A stretch of DNA of 26,086 bases, taken from positions 1-26,086 of the IMG/VR virus record IMGVR_UViG_3300043446_000593, one strand, 5' to 3'. The notes beneath the pieces were generated by a model. That model saw only the letters and a list, made by a program, of their open reading frames with translations. It was not told where the DNA came from and made no database searches. Shown here one piece after another: positions 19,490 to 26,086 of this stretch. Source of the DNA: a virus. Each line of letters begins with the position of its first letter. Position 1 is the first letter of the stretch. Made by a program: the position numbers and the translations under genes.

Positions 19490-20841
19490 TATTTAACTCT
19501 CCAGCCACCTTGTTGAGTTTGTGCTGGCATACCAGCCCGTTTACGAGCCAATTCCATACCTTTGGTTACATTTTCTTCAAACTCTCTAGCTGCTTTAATA
19601 AACTCAACTTCAGATTGTGCCAAGCTCATTCTGTTTAAAGCTGCTGTTGCTTTAGCACCTTCTTGCTCAGTAATTTGACCTGCACCTCTAATTGTTTCGT
19701 AAGCTGCCAAGAATGTTTGACCGCCAATTTGTTTAAAGCGTTCTTTAAAATCAGTTGTAGAAGTTCCAGGAATAAAGCCAGCAGCACCAAATCCACCCGT
19801 GATTCCGCTAACACCAACAGCAGTATTAAATCCTTCATGTGGTGCTATTTTGCCGTACTCAATCCGTTCTTTGCCAGTTTTAGGGTCTTTTACAACTTTT
19901 GCATCACCAATTAAACCGTTAATGTTATTAATTGTGTCTTGCATAAAGTTAATTGCCGCAGGAGCTTTTTCAGCATATTCTTGTTGGCGTTTAGCCTTAT
20001 CAACATAAATTTCTTTATTAGCTTGAACCCTTGCTTGTGGCGACATAGCTGGCCCACCCGTATAAGATGCTTGTGTCATAGTGGGTTGATTGCCAACAGT
20101 AGGTTGACCCATAGGTGTACTAACAGCTTGACCTGTAGGTGTGCTTACAGGTTGAGTTGTTTGCCCCCTTGCAACACTAGTTTGAGGTACTGCATTGGGG
20201 TTATACCATCCTTCGTAAGTGCCTTGCATAATATCTTTTTGAGATAAAGCTGGTTTTTCAGTACCCGCAGAAAATGGCAAATTAGGGTCATTAACATTAG
20301 TCCAACCATGTATTTCTTTGCCATTAATAAAACGAACATCTTTTTCCCATTTTGGCCCTTCTCCAAGTTTCTTAATAGAAAGTTGTTGTAAGGCAGGGTT
20401 ATAAGCTGTAGAACCAAATAAGTAAGCAGCTTCAGGATTAGCAGGCACAGCAGGGCTAATCATTTTGCCTTTTACTGTTTCGTAAGTTTCAGTAGGAATG
20501 TCAGGCTCATATGTAGCTTCTTTTCCACGCAACAAATCACGATATTGTGTCATTTCGTTTGCATATTGTTGGCGTAATGCTTTAGCTAAATCTGCTTGTG
20601 CTTTGTCACCTTTTTCTGCTAGGCGTGTGCCTGCATACATTTGAGCCAAAGGAGCAGCGTATTGGAAAAAGCTAGGCGCAACATAACGACCGCTTACCAT
20701 TTGACCTGACGGCATTTGTTGACCTTGTTGCATAAGCAACTGAGCCATTTGCTGTTGGCGATTTAACGCCTGTTGCTGTTGCAATATTTCGGGTGGCACA
20801 TTACCACCAACATTAATCATCGGTAATTGTCCATTAGCCAT
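19489..20841 (-). CDS. Gln-rich virion protein, possibly internal
   Basis: The 450-residue protein has a Gln/Met-rich N-terminus (PPEILQQQQALNRQQQMAQL), then a helical region. A Pro/Thr/Gly linker follows (about 215-270), and a C-terminal helical domain contains AAYETIRGAGQITEQEGAKA. That phrase is shared with other phage ejection-type proteins I recall. It abuts the 499-residue gene by one base. Likely an internal virion or ejection component. Confidence 0.6.
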   Translation of the reverse strand: MANGQLPMINVGGNVPPEILQQQQALNRQQQMAQLLMQQGQQMPSGQMVSGRYVAPSFFQYAAPLAQMYAGTRLAEKGDKAQADLAKALRQQYANEMTQYRDLLRGKEATYEPDIPTETYETVKGKMISPAVPANPEAAYLFGSTAYNPALQQLSIKKLGEGPKWEKDVRFINGKEIHGWTNVNDPNLPFSAGTEKPALSQKDIMQGTYEGWYNPNAVPQTSVARGQTTQPVSTPTGQAVSTPMGQPTVGNQPTMTQASYTGGPAMSPQARVQANKEIYVDKAKRQQEYAEKAPAAINFMQDTINNINGLIGDAKVVKDPKTGKERIEYGKIAPHEGFNTAVGVSGITGGFGAAGFIPGTSTTDFKERFKQIGGQTFLAAYETIRGAGQITEQEGAKATAALNRMSLAQSEVEFIKAAREFEENVTKGMELARKRAGMPAQTQQGGWRVK

Positions 20842-20843
20842 AA

Positions 20844-21164
20844 TTAGTCCATGCCTGAAGTCATTGTTGGTACAACACCTTGACCGCCATAACCATATAC
20901 ATTACTTGCACCATATTGATTCATAGCAGATTGGGCATTAGCGTAAGGGTCTGATTTTTGTCCTTTTCTAAGCATCATTGCCATAGCCATAGGATTCATG
21001 CCACCTTGAGCGGTTTGCCCAGCTTGTTGGGTCAGTCCTTGAGCCTGTTGCATTGCCATATTTTGATTGGCTTGCTGTTGGGCAATATTTTGATAGTATG
21101 GTGATAACCCACCTAAATCTTGGGTTTGTGGCATTTGCATAATGTATGGGTTGTAAGCGTTCAT
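20844..21164 (-). CDS. Small Gln/Met-rich protein
   Basis: The 106-residue low-complexity protein is rich in Gln, Met, Ala, Gly and Tyr. Examples are QNIAQQQANQNMAMQQAQGL and NPMAMAMMLRKGQ. It overlaps the upstream S74-type gene by ATGA. Probably a minor virion or assembly protein; nothing more can be read. Confidence 0.6.
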   Translation of the reverse strand: MNAYNPYIMQMPQTQDLGGLSPYYQNIAQQQANQNMAMQQAQGLTQQAGQTAQGGMNPMAMAMMLRKGQKSDPYANAQSAMNQYGASNVYGYGGQGVVPTMTSGMD

Positions 21165-22216
21165 GGTATTAATCCGTAATCTACGACCTTATAGCCGTCA
21201 TCTAAAGTCTTAACTGCAAATGGGTAAACTTGTTCTACTTCGTCAGCCATAACGCCAACATGAACGCCATGACCAGCATACTCACGGTCTTTAAATTCAT
21301 CTTTGTATTCAAAGCTATACAAGGTCAAGCCATTCTCTAATACGCCCACTGGTTTAACATTTTCTTTAGTGCGTGGGTCACACATCATCATTGCAGCACC
21401 ACCTAAACCAAATAAACCTTGATTTAGATTAGCTTGTGCGGCTTGTCTAGCGTTAAAGTCACCCATAGCAGCGTTATATTGCATACCAGCAGCACCTAGT
21501 AAATCAGGGCCTGCGGTAGTCGCTTGTTGAGCAGAATTAACAAATTGTGGGCCTTGCACTTGTGCGCCTGTACGAACAGCAGATAAGGTGTTAAGTGGCT
21601 CATTACGCAAATACGCTTGTTCTTGCAAAGCGGTTTGACGAGCTTGTTGACCAACACCAAAACCTTGCGTTGTGGCGGCAGCTAATAGGTCATTTTCTCG
21701 TTGGGCTTGCATACGCATAGCGTTTTCATACGCCTTAGAGCCAATATCAATACCTTTATTAGCTAAATCTTGTGCAAGTTGCTCACGCCCCATTTGTAAT
21801 TGTGGGGCAAGGCGTTGCATATACGCTTCTTGGTAAGTCTGACTAGGATTAAATCCTGTGCTTGGCAGTTTGCTAACATCAAACGGGGTTTGTAGCATAT
21901 TTTCTACATAACCCAGTCCTTTATTTGCTAACGCACCAAGTCCAATACTAGCTTGGTTTTGATAATCAAGAAGTTGTTGTTGTGCGGGGCTTAAAGTCTG
22001 CGTAGCAGTCCAAGTAGGGTTACCGTATGGGTCTTGCCCTGTAATAGCGTAACTGAGGTTGCCATAAGGCGTAATCTGATTTACACGGTTAGCCGCAGTA
22101 GCCGCACGAGCCGCTTCTAAATTACCTGTTGCTGTAGCTTGTGCTGCCCCCGCATAATCGGGGGGTGCAGGTGCGCTTGGCGCAGGCCCTAATCCTAAAA
22201 ATCCACCACCACCCAT
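21161..22216 (-). CDS. Tail protein with C-terminal Peptidase_S74-type chaperone
   Basis: The 351-residue protein has an Ala/Gln-rich helical main part and, from about 278, a short Peptidase_S74-like intramolecular chaperone (CDPRTKENVKPVG, LTLYSFEYKDEF, VGVMADEVEQVYPFAV). Domains of this kind help trimeric fibres fold and may then cut themselves off. The usual Ser at the cleavage motif appears as Cys here (CDPR in place of SDxR), while the Lys is kept. AGGAG ribosome site. The trimeric fibre role is inferred. Confidence 0.8.
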   Translation of the reverse strand: MGGGGFLGLGPAPSAPAPPDYAGAAQATATGNLEAARAATAANRVNQITPYGNLSYAITGQDPYGNPTWTATQTLSPAQQQLLDYQNQASIGLGALANKGLGYVENMLQTPFDVSKLPSTGFNPSQTYQEAYMQRLAPQLQMGREQLAQDLANKGIDIGSKAYENAMRMQAQRENDLLAAATTQGFGVGQQARQTALQEQAYLRNEPLNTLSAVRTGAQVQGPQFVNSAQQATTAGPDLLGAAGMQYNAAMGDFNARQAAQANLNQGLFGLGGAAMMMCDPRTKENVKPVGVLENGLTLYSFEYKDEFKDREYAGHGVHVGVMADEVEQVYPFAVKTLDDGYKVVDYGLIP

Positions 22217-22217
22217 A

Positions 22218-22652
22218 CTATTCTCCTCTGTTTAAGGGGCATCGGATGTTAAGAAACCGACACTCCTCTTTACGCATTGCCATAATGACCAAATCACCAC
22301 TCATGTGGGCATCAGGTATTTCAGCGACAACCTTAAAGCCCAAATGTCGGTTTAACTTTAGGGCATCCGTGTTATCAGCACAGATTTGCCCTAGTATAAC
22401 GCTAAGTCCAAGTTTATTAAAGGGATAGTCAAAGACTGCCCACAAAAAATCTTTACTAGCCCAATTTTCGCCTACGCTACCTATATGAATTTCACACGCT
22501 TTTGGCATGAAATTGGTATAACCAGCGACAGCTACCAAATTACCGTCTTTTAATTGCCCTATACATTGGGTGGTTTTAGGTAGGGGAAAGTTAAGAATCC
22601 GAACCAGCCATTCCCCCAAATATCGCTGATTTTCAGTAATAACTGTTCTCAC
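22218..22652 (-). CDS. GNAT-family N-acetyltransferase
   Basis: The 144-residue protein has the GNAT layout: a mid-protein strand (CEIHIGSVGENWASKDF), then the acetyl-CoA-binding region and NTDALKLNRHLGFKVVAEI with the diagnostic Asn-Arg-Leu-Gly-Phe helix-strand. Enzymes of this type in phages can modify host or virion proteins. It lies between the neck gene and the S74 gene, so a virion-linked target is possible. The target is unknown. Confidence 0.8.
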   Translation of the reverse strand: MRTVITENQRYLGEWLVRILNFPLPKTTQCIGQLKDGNLVAVAGYTNFMPKACEIHIGSVGENWASKDFLWAVFDYPFNKLGLSVILGQICADNTDALKLNRHLGFKVVAEIPDAHMSGDLVIMAMRKEECRFLNIRCPLNRGE

Positions 22653-24422
22653 CTATAAGACTCCACCCGCTTCCATTACATAATCGGTTGATGCCCAATG
22701 AAACTCAATACCTTGACTTGCCACATTCATACTAATTGAACCTGCATAGCCTATACCTGTCACCCCTTGCCAAAACTTCGTTACTACAAGGTTTCCACCC
22801 CAATTTGTGTCATCCCATGTGGATATATCCCAAACCCCAATATCAAGGGTAGATGGGTTAAACGATATTTGATTGGTTAGCGGTACGGTGTCAAAATCGG
22901 TTGATATACCGCATAAAACGGTCGGTAAGCCGTTATCGGTCTGTAGAATAGGGCGTACTAAGGTAAAGCGTTTTTGTTGTCCTCTGCGGTCAAAATACGA
23001 ATACGCTTGTTGTACAAAGCCGTTAATGTTGTTGGAATCGTCAGAAAATGAGTCATAAAAACGAGCTACATAGCCGTTTCCACCAAAATACATATCTTCT
23101 CCGCTTAATTCCCAACAATTTGCGCTGATATTAGTAAATCTAGACCATGATTTTGTAATGTTGTGCATTACATACTGTTCTTGACCACTAGTTACGGGAA
23201 TATTAACAAGCAACATATTGTATTTAGCCAAATAATTGATTTGCCAACCATAATTAGCTGAATATAGGTCGGCTGCTTGGCTAATAGCGTAAAAAATCTT
23301 GTCGGTAATATTGATACGGGGGTCTAAACGGGTCGATTGCAAGCCTGCGGATAAGGGTACAAGACCATCTTGGGTTAGAAGTAGGATGTCACCACCGTAT
23401 TTAAAGACGCATTTACGAGCAAAAGTCTGTCCGATGTTCCAAATACCCACTAAAGACCAGTCATTTGGGTCAGATGGGTCAGAACCCTTGTAAACAGCTA
23501 CTTCACCGTTACTTGTAACGAATACGGCTAGGTCATCTACCCCGTAACCAGCGTCAATAGTCCATGTTCCCATTGCCTGTAGGTAACCACCCTTTTTAAA
23601 AATGCCACCAAGAGGAAATTCGGTGACTGCACCATTAATACTATCTACTGGTAAATACCAAAAGCTTAAGCTATTTTCTTGAACAAAGTAAAGACGCTCT
23701 TTAAACAAGTTTACATAAGCAAAAGTATTGCTATTTGCGCCAGTTATGTAGTAATTAATACTGTATGTACCTACAGTAGTGGCGTTTCCACTAGGAGCAG
23801 ATGCCATTGTGTATGTAAAGGTGCTTGCACCTGTTACTGTAATGCGATAAGTACCATTAAATTGGGTAGGAATAGCCCCCGCAACAGTAATCGTATTGCC
23901 AGTAACAAGATTATGGGGGCTTGCAGTTGTTAAAGTAGCGGTTAAATTGCCTGTGCCACCCCTAGTAATGGTAGAAATTGTTTGGGCGGTGTTTGTTGTA
24001 GCACTTCTTGACCAGCGTGTACCATCATAAACGACCATAGGGTCAGTATTGTTGACAGCAGCCATAAAAGAACCGCCAGCAGTCGTGATAATGGCGTGTA
24101 TCCATTTACCGCTTGTATTACCAGTTAGGCTTGAAGTGGCGGTTGAGGTGCTTGCGTCATAAATGATGTTATCGGTGGCAGCAAACAATTTAGTCGTTGT
24201 TGGACTGCTGTAGCTCATTAACGATAAAACTTGCCCTGTAATGCCCTCAGAAATTTTAGTGTAGCCTTTTCTAAGCGTTACATCCGTAGGCGTGGGGAAG
24301 AAATTGACCATTTGAACTGCGTCTAACGGGTTCATTTCTGCCAATGAATCCCTTGCGTTCCACCCCCCAATCGGGGATGGCAACGATGCAGTCATAGCCC
24401 TTCGTTGCTGTGGTACTGCCAT
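22653..24422 (-). CDS. P22 gp10-like neck / head-completion protein
   Basis: The 589-residue protein begins with SLPSPIGGWNARDSLAEM and MVNFFPTPTDVTLRKGYT, the pattern of the podovirus gp10-like stabilisation protein that closes the head-tail channel. A beta-sandwich insert (about 147-228, SPHNLVTGNTITVAGA, FNGTYRITVTGASTFTY) interrupts the neck fold. The gene starts right after the gp4-like adaptor, as in P22-type order. Confidence 0.75.
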   Translation of the reverse strand: MAVPQQRRAMTASLPSPIGGWNARDSLAEMNPLDAVQMVNFFPTPTDVTLRKGYTKISEGITGQVLSLMSYSSPTTTKLFAATDNIIYDASTSTATSSLTGNTSGKWIHAIITTAGGSFMAAVNNTDPMVVYDGTRWSRSATTNTAQTISTITRGGTGNLTATLTTASPHNLVTGNTITVAGAIPTQFNGTYRITVTGASTFTYTMASAPSGNATTVGTYSINYYITGANSNTFAYVNLFKERLYFVQENSLSFWYLPVDSINGAVTEFPLGGIFKKGGYLQAMGTWTIDAGYGVDDLAVFVTSNGEVAVYKGSDPSDPNDWSLVGIWNIGQTFARKCVFKYGGDILLLTQDGLVPLSAGLQSTRLDPRINITDKIFYAISQAADLYSANYGWQINYLAKYNMLLVNIPVTSGQEQYVMHNITKSWSRFTNISANCWELSGEDMYFGGNGYVARFYDSFSDDSNNINGFVQQAYSYFDRRGQQKRFTLVRPILQTDNGLPTVLCGISTDFDTVPLTNQISFNPSTLDIGVWDISTWDDTNWGGNLVVTKFWQGVTGIGYAGSISMNVASQGIEFHWASTDYVMEAGGVL

Positions 24423-24424
24423 GT

Positions 24425-25342
24425 TTAAGTTCCGTAGCCAGTGTCTGGGATGTTAGCGTAACCAATAAGCACTTTGCTTGGATATGGGGCAAAACTAAGG
24501 GTTGCACTACCTTTGTCGTTGGCTTTCGCTACATTTAAGTAGCGGAAATAGTCTTGTTGCAACGCAGTAGTATCAAACCCTTTAATTTGGAAATACTTAA
24601 GTTTTGTGCCTAACACCATCACCGTATCGTCTAATACAGTTGTGTCGTTATCAGCCGTAAAGCTGTTTTTAACTGTGCCTGTTGAGCTTCTAGCCCAACC
24701 TTTAGAACGATATTCAAAGCCTAAGTATTCTTGGGTGTTGTAGGGTGGCCAAATCTGAAACTGTTGCCCCAAAATACGCCAACGGATGCGTGGGCCTGTG
24801 GAGATATAACCCGACTTTAGCCATTGCCATTGTTGGGCATCTTCAGGGCCGAGCATTTGCCAATGCTTCGTTTTGTCCCAATGGGTATTGTCGGTAATGG
24901 TTTCAAAATCAGTTGGTAAGTCGTATTTGGTTTGTGAAAAGGTAAAAGTTACCCCCGTGTATGTGCCACTCGCTAATTGGCTCATAACAATAGTTGAATA
25001 TGTGCCATCAAAAGTAACACTAGAAACATAGGTATCTTGATTGATACCTGTGCCAGTAATGGAATAATTGCTATTTAGGGCGGTGGCATCGCCTGTAACG
25101 ATAATGTTGTAACTAGATGCGCTAACCGTATCGCCCACAAAAGTCTGCGCATCGGTGTAAAAACGATACTCCAACTCCAAGGCTTGCCAATCGTATTCTT
25201 TGACCAAATCATAGCCTGTGCGGTTCATTAAAGCTAAAACTTGTTGAACATCTTGATTGGTATTACCCGCAACATAGTTGGGAATAGCAAGGTTTAACTC
25301 GCTAGTGGTCTGCTGAACCAATTGGAGCATCGTTGATGACAT
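24425..25342 (-). CDS. P22 gp4-like head-to-tail adaptor
   Basis: The 305-residue protein starts with helical LQLVQQTTSELNLAIPN and later has TKYDLPTDFETITDNTHWD and WQWLKSGYISTGPRIRWRI, typical of the podovirus adaptor that follows the portal. A beta-rich insert lies at about 66-136 (SSYNIIVTGDATALNSNYSI). Together with the gp10-like gene it forms the neck. No lysozyme-like catalytic pair was recognised, unlike some gp4 relatives. Confidence 0.75.
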   Translation of the reverse strand: MSSTMLQLVQQTTSELNLAIPNYVAGNTNQDVQQVLALMNRTGYDLVKEYDWQALELEYRFYTDAQTFVGDTVSASSYNIIVTGDATALNSNYSITGTGINQDTYVSSVTFDGTYSTIVMSQLASGTYTGVTFTFSQTKYDLPTDFETITDNTHWDKTKHWQMLGPEDAQQWQWLKSGYISTGPRIRWRILGQQFQIWPPYNTQEYLGFEYRSKGWARSSTGTVKNSFTADNDTTVLDDTVMVLGTKLKYFQIKGFDTTALQQDYFRYLNVAKANDKGSATLSFAPYPSKVLIGYANIPDTGYGT

Positions 25343-25344
25343 AA

Positions 25345-25983
25345 TTACGCTTCCTCTGTAACTTTGGGTTTTCTGCCTTTAGGCTTACTAACTGCCGCAA
25401 GTACAGCCGCCATTTGCTCTTGCATTTGTGCCAGCTTCGCATCAGTTTCAGCCTTAATTCTAGCATTTTCCTCTGCTTTTTGGGCAAGTTCTTGTTTTAA
25501 AGCGTTAATTTCTTCTGCCCGCTTAGTCGCTTCTGCGGTTTCTTCGGCAAGATTTAAGAAAGTCCGTGCCTTATCCCTAAACGCATGGGGTGACATACCC
25601 GCAATCATGCCAATTCGTTGTAACTGTAGGTCAGAAGCGTTAGCAATCGACTCTACGGTCATAAACTTAATGCCTTTGAGTTCTTGGGCTTGGGATTGGC
25701 TAATTAAAGGCCATTGTTCTACGGGCGTTCCTAAAATCTCGCTACTTGAATCTTGGGTAGCTTGATATTGAAGCCATTGACGAGGAAAACGCTGTTTATG
25801 GCTTTCCTGTGCGTAGGTATCAATTTCCGTTAGATTATCCCCAGCGACCATAATCCGTACAAAGTCATAATCTTTGTAGATGGGTCTGCCTGCTTCGTTG
25901 GATTCATGCTCTAGTTTGACTGCTCGCTTATAAAACTTAACTGCCAAACGAGAATCTGCGTCTTGGGTATCGCTATCAATCAT
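25345..25983 (-). CDS. Conserved coiled-coil protein between late promoter region and neck genes
   Basis: The 212-residue protein has a helical N-terminal domain (YDFVRIMVAGDNLTEIDTY, KQRFPRQWLQYQ), then HAFRDKARTFLNLAEETAEA and a strong coiled coil (AEEINALKQELAQKAEENAR), ending in a basic tail with SKPKGRKPKVTEEA. Proteins with this layout follow capsid genes in several podovirus-like phages; the role is unknown. A clear AAGGAG ribosome site. The terminator upstream separates it from the preceding late gene. Confidence 0.7.
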   Translation of the reverse strand: MIDSDTQDADSRLAVKFYKRAVKLEHESNEAGRPIYKDYDFVRIMVAGDNLTEIDTYAQESHKQRFPRQWLQYQATQDSSSEILGTPVEQWPLISQSQAQELKGIKFMTVESIANASDLQLQRIGMIAGMSPHAFRDKARTFLNLAEETAEATKRAEEINALKQELAQKAEENARIKAETDAKLAQMQEQMAAVLAAVSKPKGRKPKVTEEA

Positions 25984-26026
25984 TTAAAACTCCTTAAGTG
26001 GTTAAGGTACTACGGTTAAAGAAAAA

Positions 26027-26050
26027 GGGCTACCCAATTACGAGTAGCCC
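26027..26050 (-). terminator. Rho-independent terminator
   Basis: Stem GGGCTAC (26027-26033) with GTAGCCC (26044-26050), loop 10 nt. On the minus strand the stem is followed by TTTTTCTTT, so leftward transcription from a gene to the right would stop or weaken here. On the plus strand a CTTGTTTTT run also follows, so it could act both ways. Confidence 0.8.
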
Positions 26051-26073
26051 CTTGTTTTTACTACAATTTTTGA

Positions 26074-26086
26074 TTAAACGCTAGTT
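26074..26086 (-). CDS. 3' end of a further late gene (possibly the major capsid protein)
   Basis: A minus-strand TAA at 26076-26074 ends the frame Thr-Ser-Val-stop, 24 bp before the terminator. Only four codons are visible. The capsid guess comes solely from P22-type gene order, with the adaptor genes following. Confidence 0.3.

Noticed and set aside
19489-21164. Numerous frames of 60-100 codons in both strands of Gln- and Ala-rich genes
   Set aside because: They are shadows caused by low-complexity codons in the real virion genes.
1-26086. CRISPR arrays, insertion sequences, integrase and attachment sites
   Set aside because: No regularly spaced repeats, transposase motifs or tyrosine/serine recombinase motifs were seen.

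Overview
The window reads as a 26 kb piece of a tailed double-stranded DNA phage with a podovirus-like (P22-type) head-to-tail module. It carries a terminase large subunit with a Walker A and B ATPase, a small terminase, gp4-like and gp10-like neck proteins, long trimeric-type tail proteins, a GH108 endolysin with a 3TM holin, an SSB with an acidic tip, a Cro/YdaS-type repressor and many small densely packed early genes. Nothing bacterial (rRNA, tRNA, metabolic operons) is present. The endolysin and holin types and the YdaS-like regulator point to a Gram-negative, probably proteobacterial, host. A+T-leaning composition and the family mix resemble phages recovered from aquatic samples, but no host can be named. 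All names come from reading motifs and recalling families; no database search was run.

Layout. (1) 1-4167, minus strand: the terminase pair, a ParB/DNA-methyltransferase fusion, several small conserved phage proteins, a Dps/ferritin-like helical protein and a VRR-NUC nuclease. (2) 4225-5534, plus strand: a metallophosphoesterase and a SprT-type metallopeptidase. (3) 5591-8891, minus strand: an early operon with many 4-bp ATGA overlaps. It contains a Ref-type HNH nuclease, a PD-(D/E)XK nuclease, a C5 cytosine methyltransferase almost completely overprinted by a second 259-codon frame, a replication-protein-like fragment, a membrane protein and a secreted peptide. (4) 8892-9478: the only long gene-free stretch, rich in inverted repeats, ending in a candidate pseudoknotted RNA. 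(5) 9479-9821: a Cro/YdaS repressor facing a strong rightward promoter. (6) 9836-12400, plus strand: SSB, RecB-family nuclease, a structured untranslated region and small genes. (7) 12374-26086, minus strand: lysis cassette, tail fibre genes, an antisense HNH homing-type nuclease with its own promoter, virion proteins, a GNAT acetyltransferase, neck proteins and a terminator. The last bases probably hold the 3' end of a further late gene, perhaps the major capsid gene. On a circular map the portal, scaffold and capsid genes would lie outside the window, between its right and left ends.

How it fits together: the divergent 9.7-9.8 kb control region sends early transcription right (SSB and nuclease, recombination and replication) and left (nucleases, methyltransferases). 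Late functions (lysis, tail, neck, packaging) are all read leftward. The most unusual signals are the dual-frame methyltransferase locus, whose second frame begins on an ATGA coupling site. Next are two matching composite promoter elements (dyad TTAGG-N6-CCTAA at identical distance from a -10-like box) in front of two separate early transcription units. Two structured RNA candidates in gene-free DNA complete the list.
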